Origin: Bacteroidales bacterium | GTDB lineage: Bacteria > Bacteroidota > Bacteroidia > Bacteroidales > F082 | Length of the DNA: 38,961 nucleotides | Assembly: GCA_014860665.1 (NCBI GenBank) | Contig: JACZJI010000135.1 | Span: forward strand, 1 to 38,961 | Reading direction: 5' to 3' | Part shown: in pieces, positions 25,845 through 33,581 of the stretch | How positions within the stretch are numbered: the stretch's first letter is position 1 | How the letters are laid out: each line of letters opens with the position of its first letter | Position numbers and translations under genes: made by a program | Notes under the pieces: model-generated | Database searches by the model: none | Told to the model about the DNA's origin: nothing | The model's input: only the letters and a program-made list of their open reading frames with translations

Positions 25845-26432
25845 ATTTCTTTATAATTTTTTATTAATAAAAAACAAAAGTAGAAAGTCAACCATTTCCC
25901 AAAAAGAAATTATCGGCGATCAAGTGCTTTTTGTCGGTGAATAGAGATTAGGCCGGAACACCTCAAAAAACACATTGCCTATGACGAAATATTTAAGTTT
26001 TTTTACGGGGAATAATAATTACTTGATATTTATAGAAACTATTTCTCCTTTTCCCAGCCAATTGACTCGCTTACAGAAATACGGCTTAATAAATTTATAT
26101 TTTAAGTTGATTATGACTTGCAATCAAATCGATAACCATAAAAAATTCAAAAATGTATATACTCTAATAAACCAAGTCGTAAAGATATTTTCATTTGACT
26201 GGGAAATTGTGAAACAGAATACCCCGAAAAACAACTTTACAGCTATGACGAGAGAAATCGGATTTTGTTACGGTAAAAAGGGTTTATGAGTCTAAAAAAT
26301 TTAAACCTGTATCTATTGGTTTTATAACAAAGTGATTTACAACCGTAAATAAATTTGACTTCTTTTTTTCAGAAATCAAATATCAAACAGTCAATTTCAC
26401 CAATGTAAATTTAAAATCTTTTATTCAGTCTT
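25845..26432. other. Gene-free region, 588 bp
   Basis: The longest gap in the window. Its left end is the DUF5916 promoter. The rest is AT-rich with no hairpin terminator for the acyltransferase gene on the right. A 104-codon open frame (25975-26289, +) has no RBS, a composition like random AT-rich DNA and no recognisable domain. Confidence 0.65.
25875..25903 (-). promoter_or_regulatory. Bacteroidota-type promoter for the DUF5916 gene
   Basis: On the minus strand TTTG (25903-25900), a 17-base spacer, then TACTTTTG (25882-25875). Both boxes match the -33 TTTG / -7 TAnnTTTG consensus; the -7 ends 30 bases before the ATG at 25844. Confidence 0.65.
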
Positions 26433-26987
26433 TTATCTCTGCGTAAGATTATAGCGCTCAGGATGACGAGCATGAAAGTTTTTATAAAAGGTCTCAATTT
26501 CTTTAAGATCTTTATCATAATCACCCGTTGGGTAAAAAACAGGTCCGAGGCCGCCCCTTTTATTCTTATAATCGATGTAAGCCATGACAATAGGGATATC
26601 TGAACCTGTTGCAATTTGATAGAATCCTTTTCTCCATCTTTCTACCAAAGCCCTGGTTCCTTCAGGAGTTATTACCAGGAAGAAAAAATCGTTATGATTG
26701 TACATTTGCTTTATTTGAAGTAAAAGGCTTGTAGTTTTTGAATACTTGACAGGAAATCCTCCCAGCTTTCTTAATAGCCCGCCTAAGGGGCCTACGAAAA
26801 ATTTCGAATTAATTAAAAATTTTACATCGGTTTCAAGAACCCAAAAAGCCAGTCTCCCATAAATAAAATCCCATATAGAAGTATGTGGTGCAACAATAAT
26901 AACAGCCTTTTTAATTCCGGAAGGCACTTCACCGCTAATTTCCCAGCCAAGCAATCTGACCAGTATCAACTTTGCAATGTTTTTCAT
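26433..26987 (-). CDS. PlsC-like acyltransferase (second of a tandem pair)
   Basis: 184 aa LPLAT-superfamily protein. The HX4D catalytic motif is PHTSIWD (34-40), giving H35 and D40. The acyl-acceptor motif is VITPEGTR (about 112-119, EGTR block), and GPVFYPTGDYDKDL is in the C-terminal third. Only a short hydrophobic N-terminus is present, so it is probably a peripheral membrane enzyme that acylates a lysophospholipid or a related lipid. It is clearly homologous to the gene 44 bases upstream over its whole length but well diverged (e.g. IWDF versus NWDY). A hairpin with T-rich flank lies between the two. Acyl acceptor unknown. Confidence 0.88.
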   Translation of the reverse strand: MKNIAKLILVRLLGWEISGEVPSGIKKAVIIVAPHTSIWDFIYGRLAFWVLETDVKFLINSKFFVGPLGGLLRKLGGFPVKYSKTTSLLLQIKQMYNHNDFFFLVITPEGTRALVERWRKGFYQIATGSDIPIVMAYIDYKNKRGGLGPVFYPTGDYDKDLKEIETFYKNFHARHPERYNLTQR

Positions 26988-27011
26988 CTCACTTAATCAA
27001 AATAAGAACAA

Positions 27012-27025
27012 AAGACCCAGGTCTT
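27012..27025 (-). repeat. Small hairpin between the two acyltransferase genes
   Basis: AAGACC-CA-GGTCTT dyad. On the minus strand it is followed by TTGTTCTTATTTT, so it could be a weak attenuator or terminator between the paralogues; the stem is short. Confidence 0.35.
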
Positions 27026-27031
27026 ATTTTA

Positions 27032-27577
27032 TCATGACAAATTAAACTTCTCAGGGTATTTAGCTCTCATCCCCCTGTAAAAATCTTCTATTTTTTTTAA
27101 GTCTTCTTCGTAATTGCCGGTTGGATAAATAAATCCTCCTAGTACTCCGGTTTTGGTCTTATAATCAAGTGCAGTAAGAAAAATAGGGACATTGGCTTTG
27201 AGTGCCACATAGTAAAAACCCTTCTTCCATTGTTTTGACAAGGAGCGAGTTCCCTCGGGTGTGATTGCTAAACGCATCACTTCCTGTTCATCAAACAAAG
27301 CCGCCAGCGAATCTACTTTACTTGAAGATTTACTTCTATCGATCGGAATACCACCCAACAACTTTAAAACAGGCCCTAATGGCCAGAAAAATAACTCTTT
27401 CTTAATCACAACATTTACCTTTACTCCAACGGAATAGATACATATCATGCCATAGAAATAATCCCAATTGGAAGTATGTGGTGCCTCAACGATAATCATT
27501 TTATTGACACCCTGTGGCTTTCCACCTTCAACCTTCCAACCTAACAGGTGAACAAGAAATTTCAAGAATTTTTCCAT
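27032..27577 (-). CDS. PlsC-like acyltransferase (first of a tandem pair)
   Basis: 181 aa. Catalytic HX4D is PHTSNWD (34-40), the EGTR block is ITPEGTRS (about 109-116), and the C-terminus carries GGFIYPTGNYEEDLKKIEDFY, which aligns with the same stretch in its neighbour. This short LPLAT form is common in Bacteroidota. It should transfer acyl groups to a lyso-lipid (possibly 1-acyl-glycerol-3-phosphate), but acceptor identity is not visible. A terminator of the M13 peptidase gene sits upstream, so this gene begins its own transcript. Confidence 0.88.
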   Translation of the reverse strand: MEKFLKFLVHLLGWKVEGGKPQGVNKMIIVEAPHTSNWDYFYGMICIYSVGVKVNVVIKKELFFWPLGPVLKLLGGIPIDRSKSSSKVDSLAALFDEQEVMRLAITPEGTRSLSKQWKKGFYYVALKANVPIFLTALDYKTKTGVLGGFIYPTGNYEEDLKKIEDFYRGMRAKYPEKFNLS

Positions 27578-27636
27578 CGCGCAAAATTAACCATTTTGAA
27601 TATAATTATTATCTGTTTAGTGGCTTAAGCCAAAAT

Positions 27637-27675
27637 AAAAAAGGCTTCAGAACATCATGCATTCTGAAGCCTTTT
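27637..27675 (-). terminator. Rho-independent terminator after the M13 peptidase gene
   Basis: AAAAAAGGCTTCAGAA (27637-27652) pairs with TTCTGAAGCCTTTT (27662-27675). Read on the minus strand the hairpin ends in a T6 run. It lies 28 bases after the peptidase stop. Confidence 0.88.
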
Positions 27676-27702
27676 AAAACTATTTATAAGGGCTTTTGGG
27701 TA

Positions 27703-29754
27703 TTACCAAATGCGAGCTCTATCCTGTGGAGGGATGTAAAGCTTTTCTCCTGGTTTAATATTAAAATCTGTATAAAATACATCCAGATTGAACGGAGGAA
27801 TATTCACCCTTGCTTCTCCCGGGCTATGAACGTCAGTCTTGAGCTGTTTAGCCAATTGTTGCGGACGAATGCTCTGTCTCCAAACCTGTGCATATGCCAT
27901 AAAGAATCTCTGGTCAGCGGTAAAGCCGTCAATTGGTTTAGGTGTTTTGCCATCAAGTGAATTAATGAAAGCATCATGTGCAATATTAAGTCCACCCAGG
28001 TCTGCGATATTTTCGCCCATAGTAACCTGACCATTTACGTGCAATGAATCGAGGATCGTGTAATCGTCATACAATTTAGCCAGTTTCTCAGTTTTTTCTT
28101 TGAAACGTTCAGCATCTTCTTTTGTCCACCAATCATTCATATTTCCATTTTTGTCGTATTTTCTTCCCTGATCATCGAAACCGTGAGTCATTTCATGGCC
28201 AATTACAACTCCGATGGCACCATAATTTACTGCATCATCAGCATCTTTATTAAAGAAAGGAGGTTGCAAAATTCCTGCAGGGAATACAATTTCATTATTT
28301 GAAGGATTGTAGTATGCATTAACTGTTTGAGGAGTCATACCCCATTCGGTCTTATCAACCGGTTTACCTACTTTATTCAGGTTATATTCAAAAGCAAACT
28401 TCGTAGCATTCATCACATTCTGGAAATAGTTATCCGGAACTATGGTTAGTTTGGAATAATCTCTCCATTTATCAGGATAGCCTATCTTGACAGTAATGGC
28501 TGCAAGTTTTTCCAGAGCTTTTTCCTTTGTAGGTTCACTCATCCAGTCAAGCTTTTTAATCCTTCCAGCAAAAGCATCGCGAAGATTTTGTACAAGTTTA
28601 AGCATGCGTTCCTTTGATGAAGGCGGGAAATATTTCGCCACATACAACTGACCAAGAGCCATTCCCAAACCGCTTGAAGTTGTGCTCAGAACACGTTTCC
28701 AACGAGGTCTCATTTCAGGCTGTCCTGACATGATTTTGCCAAAGAAATTAAAATTCTCCTGAACAAAAGGATGACTCAAAAATGGCGCAGCATCGTCGAG
28801 AAGTTTCCATTCCAGGTAAGCTTTCCACTGGTTCATTGAAGTTTTCTTCATGATCTTGCTTAAGCCTTCGAAAAAGCGCAGCTGACCTACGTTAATTTCA
28901 CCAGGATCTTTCAGACCTAAATCAGTAAAATATGCTTTCCAGTTCATAGCTGGAGATATTTTCTGCAATTCTGAAACAGGCATTTTATTATAATTATTTT
29001 CAGGAACTCTTTGCTCTAAGCGGGTAAATGATGTTTTTGCAAGTTCCATTTCCATAGCAAGAGCATCTTTAGCCTTTTCAGTTGCTACCTTTTCACTGTT
29101 TCCATACAACACAAACATTTTAGCGATGTGGTCTTCATACTCTTTCCTCAACTTCTCAGAAGCAGGATCATTTTTCGTATAGTAATCAACATCGGGTAGT
29201 CCCAGCCCACCCTGATAAAGATTGGCGATATCCATGCTGCTGTTTTTATCATCAGCTCCTGCATAGAAATAAAACAAAGGATGAACACCGGAGGTATGCA
29301 TAAATGCGATTTCTTTCTGAACGCTTTCCATGCTTTTTAAGTTCTGAATAGCATTCATTTCAGCTTCTATGGGCTTTGCTCCTAATGCGTCAATGCGGGC
29401 AGTATCCATTCCACTGTTATAAAAATCTCTGATTTTCTGCTTGTTAGTTCCTTCCTGAGCATCTTTAGATTTTGCAATCTCGTCGATCAAATCTTTAAGC
29501 TCTTTTTGGTTCTGTTCATATAAAACAGTAAAAGCCCCATACTGGCTGTATTGGGGAGGAACCGGATGATCTTTAATCCAATTTCCGTTTACATATTCAA
29601 AAAAGTTGTTCCCCGGCAACACATTCTTATCCATATTAGCTGGATTAATGGCATCATTCATACTCGTCTGCTTTTTTGTTTTTTGAGGCTGGTTGCACGA
29701 ACTTATTGTCGCCGCCAGAGCCAGCACGCTCACAATTGATAAATATTTTTTCAT
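27703..29754 (-). CDS. M13-family zinc metallopeptidase lipoprotein (PepO/neprilysin type)
   Basis: 683 aa. The signal peptide ends in a lipobox ISSC with Cys20, so the mature protein is lipid-anchored in the envelope. The M13 N-terminal lid domain (about 40-450) is followed by the catalytic part. The zinc motif is HEMTH (H520, E521, H524) in VIGHEMTHGFDDQGR; the third ligand is in GENIADLGG, and NAYYNPSNNEIVFPAGIL precedes the zinc site, as in neprilysins. The C-terminus ends in W. It probably cleaves oligopeptides of up to a few dozen residues in the periplasm or at the surface. It has its own promoter and terminator. Confidence 0.95.
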   Translation of the reverse strand: MKKYLSIVSVLALAATISSCNQPQKTKKQTSMNDAINPANMDKNVLPGNNFFEYVNGNWIKDHPVPPQYSQYGAFTVLYEQNQKELKDLIDEIAKSKDAQEGTNKQKIRDFYNSGMDTARIDALGAKPIEAEMNAIQNLKSMESVQKEIAFMHTSGVHPLFYFYAGADDKNSSMDIANLYQGGLGLPDVDYYTKNDPASEKLRKEYEDHIAKMFVLYGNSEKVATEKAKDALAMEMELAKTSFTRLEQRVPENNYNKMPVSELQKISPAMNWKAYFTDLGLKDPGEINVGQLRFFEGLSKIMKKTSMNQWKAYLEWKLLDDAAPFLSHPFVQENFNFFGKIMSGQPEMRPRWKRVLSTTSSGLGMALGQLYVAKYFPPSSKERMLKLVQNLRDAFAGRIKKLDWMSEPTKEKALEKLAAITVKIGYPDKWRDYSKLTIVPDNYFQNVMNATKFAFEYNLNKVGKPVDKTEWGMTPQTVNAYYNPSNNEIVFPAGILQPPFFNKDADDAVNYGAIGVVIGHEMTHGFDDQGRKYDKNGNMNDWWTKEDAERFKEKTEKLAKLYDDYTILDSLHVNGQVTMGENIADLGGLNIAHDAFINSLDGKTPKPIDGFTADQRFFMAYAQVWRQSIRPQQLAKQLKTDVHSPGEARVNIPPFNLDVFYTDFNIKPGEKLYIPPQDRARIW

Positions 29755-29776
29755 GTTTTTGGTTTTAAATGGATAG

Positions 29777-29784
29777 CAAATATA
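29777..29784 (-). promoter_or_regulatory. Candidate -7 element for the M13 peptidase gene
   Basis: TATATTTG on the minus strand followed by C, 22 bases before the ATG. A TTTCG at 29799-29803 is a weak -33 candidate. Confidence 0.5.
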
Positions 29785-29835
29785 ATTAAAAATGAATTCG
29801 AAATATGCTTTAAATCAGATATGACAAAGGTCCCA

Positions 29836-31740
29836 CTAGAATTCAATCTCAAGATCCAAAGAGTTTTTCAACTTATTCATTTCGGGATATTTCTCTGCCA
29901 AAGATTCAAAACGTGCACTATCCGTGTAGGCTTCGGTTTGATTGCTGGACGCCTGTACTATAGGGCGTAATTCTAACTGATTATTATTCAGTTCATTTTT
30001 TAAGAAAGTCAAAAGAGTCGCAACATTCAGGCTGTCTTTTGCAATAATGATATTTGGAACAGTGTATTCGATAACAAACTTTTCTTTGATGACAGGATTA
30101 CTTTTAGCCATAGTATGCGCAAAACTAGGCGATTGATCTTTAAACTGTTCAACGAATAATTCCCAGCTTTTGTTCAGATCTTCCTGTGAAAACTCAGTAG
30201 CGATAACTGGCTCATCACTCTCCTGCTCCTGATTCTGCCTAGCCTTTAATGCTTTAAGACTTCCCTGAATGGAAATATTCCTGATTTTTCGTGAACCATT
30301 TGAAGCAGGACTCGGTGAAGCACTTTTTTTAACCGTTGTCCTCAAAGGATTTCCCATGCCTTGTCTAACCCCGGCAAGCTTTTCAACAGGTTTTTCTTCG
30401 ACATCTTCTTTTATAGAATCAATATCAGACTCTTCCTCCACCTTAGCTGATATTTCATTTTCCTCCGGTTCTTCTGAAACAAGACTCTGTTCTTCCTTTT
30501 TCTCTTGTTGGAGTTCTGTTTTTTCTGTCACTGAAGCCGGTTTTGCTACTGCTTTCACGGGTTGTTTTAATACAGGTGCCGGAGCAGCCATTTGATGGTA
30601 AACAGGCTTAGTTTCACTGGTTCCTGAACCCTGAGCTTCAGGTATTCCTTGATTTAACGAACACAACTGTGTCAACGCAATTTCTACATGTAAGCGTTTG
30701 TTATTGCTGTTTTTATAGCTTAAATCAAACTGGTTACAAGTGTCTAAGGCCTTAAAAAGAAATGTATTGCTGCATCCATCAGACTGTTCCTGATAACGCG
30801 TTTTTAATGTATGACTTGTCTCCAATAAAGGAGCAGTTCGTGGATTTTTCATTACCAGAATATTCCTGAGATGGTCTGTAAGCCCGTCCAAGAAATCCTG
30901 GCCATCAAAACCGTTCTGAAGAATTTCATCAAAAATCAACAATATTGTAGCAATATCACTTTGCAGTAATGCATCGGTAACTTTAAAGTAATATTCATAA
31001 TCAAGAATATTCAGATTCTCAATGACATTTCTGTATGTGATCTGCTGTCCGCTGTAACTGACAATCTGGTCAAAAGTTGATAAAGCATCGCGCAAAGCTC
31101 CGTCTACTTTCTGAGCAATTACCATTAAAGCCTCTTCATCAGCTTCAATATTTTCACTTTTGGCAACATAAGCAAGGTGTCCGGCGATATCCGAGACATT
31201 AATCCTCTTAAAATCAAAAATCTGACACCGTGACAAAATGGTGGGAATGATTTTATGCTTTTCAGTTGTAGCGAGGATAAACTTCGCGTAAGATGGTGGT
31301 TCTTCCAGTGTTTTCAAAAATGCATTGAACGCTGCTGACGAAAGCATGTGAACCTCATCAATAATATAAACTTTGTACTTTCCGGCCTGAGGTGGGATGC
31401 GCACCTGCTCCACAAGGGCACGAATATCATCAACCGAGTTGTTGGAAGCTGCATCCAGTTCATGAATGTTAAATGAAGCGTTATCGTTAAATGCCCTGCA
31501 GGATTCGCATTCATTACAAGGTTCCCCATCTGAAGCGGGGTTCAGACAGTTAATGGTTTTTGCAAGAATTCTGGCGCATGTCGTTTTCCCGACACCCCTC
31601 GGACCTGTGAAAAGAAAAGCCTGCGCAAGATGTCCTGTAACGATGGCATTCTTCAATGTCGCGGTAATAGAACCTTGCCCTACAACCTGTAAAAATGTAG
31701 AAGGACGATACTTCCGGGCTGAAACGATAAAATTCTCCAT
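29836..31740 (-). CDS. dnaX: DNA polymerase III subunit gamma/tau
   Basis: 634 aa clamp-loader ATPase. Walker A GPRGVGKT is at 46-53, the zinc-binding cysteines are C65, C75, C78 and C81, the DEVH box lies in IIDEVHML (about 118-125), and the sensor 1 region is ILATTEKHKIIPTILSRCQ. Domain III ends near 370. A Lys/Glu/Pro-rich linker (about 385-500) leads to a C-terminal domain (about 525-634) comparable to the tau extension that contacts polymerase. The start is ATG 31740; the in-frame TTG at 31761 lies inside a -7 element and is unlikely. An A7 tract near codon 471 could allow slippage to a shorter gamma form (see findings). Confidence 0.96.
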   Translation of the reverse strand: MENFIVSARKYRPSTFLQVVGQGSITATLKNAIVTGHLAQAFLFTGPRGVGKTTCARILAKTINCLNPASDGEPCNECESCRAFNDNASFNIHELDAASNNSVDDIRALVEQVRIPPQAGKYKVYIIDEVHMLSSAAFNAFLKTLEEPPSYAKFILATTEKHKIIPTILSRCQIFDFKRINVSDIAGHLAYVAKSENIEADEEALMVIAQKVDGALRDALSTFDQIVSYSGQQITYRNVIENLNILDYEYYFKVTDALLQSDIATILLIFDEILQNGFDGQDFLDGLTDHLRNILVMKNPRTAPLLETSHTLKTRYQEQSDGCSNTFLFKALDTCNQFDLSYKNSNNKRLHVEIALTQLCSLNQGIPEAQGSGTSETKPVYHQMAAPAPVLKQPVKAVAKPASVTEKTELQQEKKEEQSLVSEEPEENEISAKVEEESDIDSIKEDVEEKPVEKLAGVRQGMGNPLRTTVKKSASPSPASNGSRKIRNISIQGSLKALKARQNQEQESDEPVIATEFSQEDLNKSWELFVEQFKDQSPSFAHTMAKSNPVIKEKFVIEYTVPNIIIAKDSLNVATLLTFLKNELNNNQLELRPIVQASSNQTEAYTDSARFESLAEKYPEMNKLKNSLDLEIEF

Positions 31741-31758
31741 GTAAAATTTTTTGAATTT

Positions 31759-31766
31759 CAAAAATA
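31759..31766 (-). promoter_or_regulatory. Candidate -7 element for dnaX
   Basis: Minus-strand TATTTTTG, matching TAnnTTTG, 18 bases upstream of ATG 31740. Its position overlaps the alternative TTG start and so argues against it. Confidence 0.45.
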
Positions 31767-31858
31767 GGAAATTCAGCCGGAATATTCAGGGAAAATATCG
31801 GCTTAAACAACTTCAAAAATAAAATATAGAAATATCCGGGAGCACAGGGGCTATAACC

Positions 31859-31890
31859 AAAAAAACCCGGACACATAATGTATCCGGGTT
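31859..31890 (-). terminator. Rho-independent terminator after rpsT
   Basis: AACCCGGA (31864-31871) pairs with TCCGGGTT (31883-31890), with partial pairing extending into the loop. On the minus strand a T7 run follows. It lies 24 bases after the rpsT stop. Confidence 0.88.
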
Positions 31891-31914
31891 GACTTTATCA
31901 AACATCTTAAAATC

Positions 31915-32175
31915 CTACTCGCTTACAACGCTATTGTAGTGTTTGGTAATTTTTGATTTCAAATTACCAGCTTTATTCTTATGGATGATCTCTTTTTTAG
32001 CCAATTTGTCAATCATAGAGTATAATTTAGGCAACTGCTCTCCGGCTTCATTCTTGTCGGTCAGCAACCTGAACTTTTTCACTGCATTGCGCATAGTCTT
32101 TGCATAGTAACGGTTGCGAACATTTCTTGACTCATTTTGTCTGATTCTTTTGAGTGCTGATTTGTGATTAGCCAT
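31915..32175 (-). CDS. rpsT: 30S ribosomal protein S20
   Basis: 86 aa, strongly basic, starting [21 protein letters not shown] as in all S20 proteins, with the conserved helical body and a K-rich centre ([19 protein letters not shown]). S20 binds 16S rRNA early in 30S assembly. It is a single gene with a typical leader of about 38 bases and its own terminator. Length fits the family. Confidence 0.97.
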   Translation of the reverse strand: MANHKSALKRIRQNESRNVRNRYYAKTMRNAVKKFRLLTDKNEAGEQLPKLYSMIDKLAKKEIIHKNKAGNLKSKITKHYNSVVSE

Positions 32176-32220
32176 AATATTTCTTTATTGTGTTGTATTT
32201 ACTACTGCATTTTGGGGCTG

Positions 32221-32228
32221 CAAAATTA
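32221..32228 (-). promoter_or_regulatory. Candidate -7 element for rpsT
   Basis: Minus-strand TAATTTTG followed by C, an exact TAnnTTTG match 46 bases before the ATG. No TTTG is visible at -33. Confidence 0.55.
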
Positions 32229-32287
32229 AATAAAGTTTTTATATAAACCAGTTTTTGCTGTTTAATTATTAAAATATTCCATCAATT

Positions 32288-33568
32288 TTATAATTCCCCA
32301 ACCAGAACGGGCTCTTCACCCATTTCTATTTCCGTTAAACGAACATCATAAAATGAATTCCTTTCCAGTCCCTTTTTCTTGATAATAATCGGTACGTAAT
32401 GCTCCCCGTAACCTGTTGCATATCCGTTTTCATCAAATTGTTCAATAAGAACACGTTGGGTTTTCCCTAAAAACGACTGACGATACTCCAGTTTCATTTC
32501 ATCAGAGAGAGTTCTTACCAGTTCTGATCTGTGTGTTTTTTCCCTTTCGGGGATCTGATCCGCCATGCGCTCAGCCCTTGTCTTACTTCTCTTGCTGTAT
32601 TTGAAGGTATGGATATGTCCAAACCCTATTCTTTTTGCCACATCCAGACTATCCTGAAAATCTTCCAATGTTTCACCCGGAAATCCGACAATAATATCGG
32701 TAGTCAGATTAAAATCCGGGTAGGATGCTCTGATCTTAGCCGCCATATCTTCAAATAACCTGGAGGTATACATCCGTCGCATCCGCAATAGAATATCTTC
32801 CGAACCGCTTTGCAGACATATGTGCATGTGTGGCGCCAGTTTAGGATTTTGGAAAAGACGGAAGAAACTTTCGGAATATCCATCCGGTTCGATGGAAGAA
32901 ATCCTCACACGGAAATCTCCCGGAATTTCCAGAATTTGCTCCACCAGTTTCTCAAAATCTGTATCTCCATCCTGATACCGTCCGATATTCACACCTGTCA
33001 GGACAACCTCTTTGTATCCAAAATCTACCACTTTCCTGATATTTTCATAAATATCTTTAGCAGAACGGCTGATGGCACGACCTCTTACCCTGGGAATGAT
33101 ACAATAAGTGCAGAAATTATCGCATCCATCCTGAATTTTGATCAGACTGCGTGTATGGAAAGTAGTATCGGCAGCATCATAAGCGAAAACGTCCCTCTCA
33201 AAACTGTCTGGGGCAACGACTTCGCCCTGGAAATAAGCATCTACCAATGATAAAATGGAAGATTTATGATCATTATCAACAACAAAATCCACCTTATCAC
33301 TTTGCTCCAGTTCTTCTTTATAATTGGTAGCCATGCAGCCGGTAACGATTTTCAGAGAAGACGGATGCAACCGGTTCATCTGGTTCATCACCTGTTTTGA
33401 TTTGTGGTCGCTCTGATTGGTGACAGTGCAGGTATTGACCACATAAACGTCAGCTTTTTCACTGAAATCCACGATCTGGAAATCTTTCTTGGAAAATTCC
33501 GAAGCGAGCGCATCTGTTTCGAACAGGTTCAGGCGGCAACCCAGTGTTTTAAAAGCAATCTTTTTCAT
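32288..33568 (-). CDS. mtaB: tRNA t6A37 methylthiotransferase
   Basis: 426 aa radical-SAM methylthiotransferase that converts t6A37 to ms2t6A37 in ANN-decoding tRNAs. The UPF0004 domain has its cluster cysteines at C11 (TLGCRLN), C47 (NTCTVT) and C78 (TGCMA). The radical-SAM cysteines are C149, C153 and C156 (CDNFCTYC), and a TRAM domain occupies the last ~60 residues. GCRLN and NTCTVTN separate it from MiaB (GCQMN, NTCSIR). The start chosen is ATG 33568; the upstream in-frame start at 33595 would overlap the miaB stop. It is the third gene of the reductase-miaB-mtaB operon, 13 bases after miaB. Confidence 0.94.
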   Translation of the reverse strand: MKKIAFKTLGCRLNLFETDALASEFSKKDFQIVDFSEKADVYVVNTCTVTNQSDHKSKQVMNQMNRLHPSSLKIVTGCMATNYKEELEQSDKVDFVVDNDHKSSILSLVDAYFQGEVVAPDSFERDVFAYDAADTTFHTRSLIKIQDGCDNFCTYCIIPRVRGRAISRSAKDIYENIRKVVDFGYKEVVLTGVNIGRYQDGDTDFEKLVEQILEIPGDFRVRISSIEPDGYSESFFRLFQNPKLAPHMHICLQSGSEDILLRMRRMYTSRLFEDMAAKIRASYPDFNLTTDIIVGFPGETLEDFQDSLDVAKRIGFGHIHTFKYSKRSKTRAERMADQIPEREKTHRSELVRTLSDEMKLEYRQSFLGKTQRVLIEQFDENGYATGYGEHYVPIIIKKKGLERNSFYDVRLTEIEMGEEPVLVGEL

Positions 33569-33581
33569 AGTAATCTTAGCA

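Noticed and set aside
25975..26289. Open frame of 104 codons on + in the largest gap
   Set aside because: No ribosome site or promoter, random-looking AT-rich codons, no domain or signal; probably chance.
27714..28034. Open frames on + and - overlapping the M13 peptidase gene
   Set aside because: They shadow a gene with an intact zinc motif and normal codon use; no independent signals.
30269..30595. 108-codon open frame antisense to the dnaX linker
   Set aside because: Ser/Phe-rich product mirrors the Glu/Lys-rich linker of dnaX; a compositional shadow.
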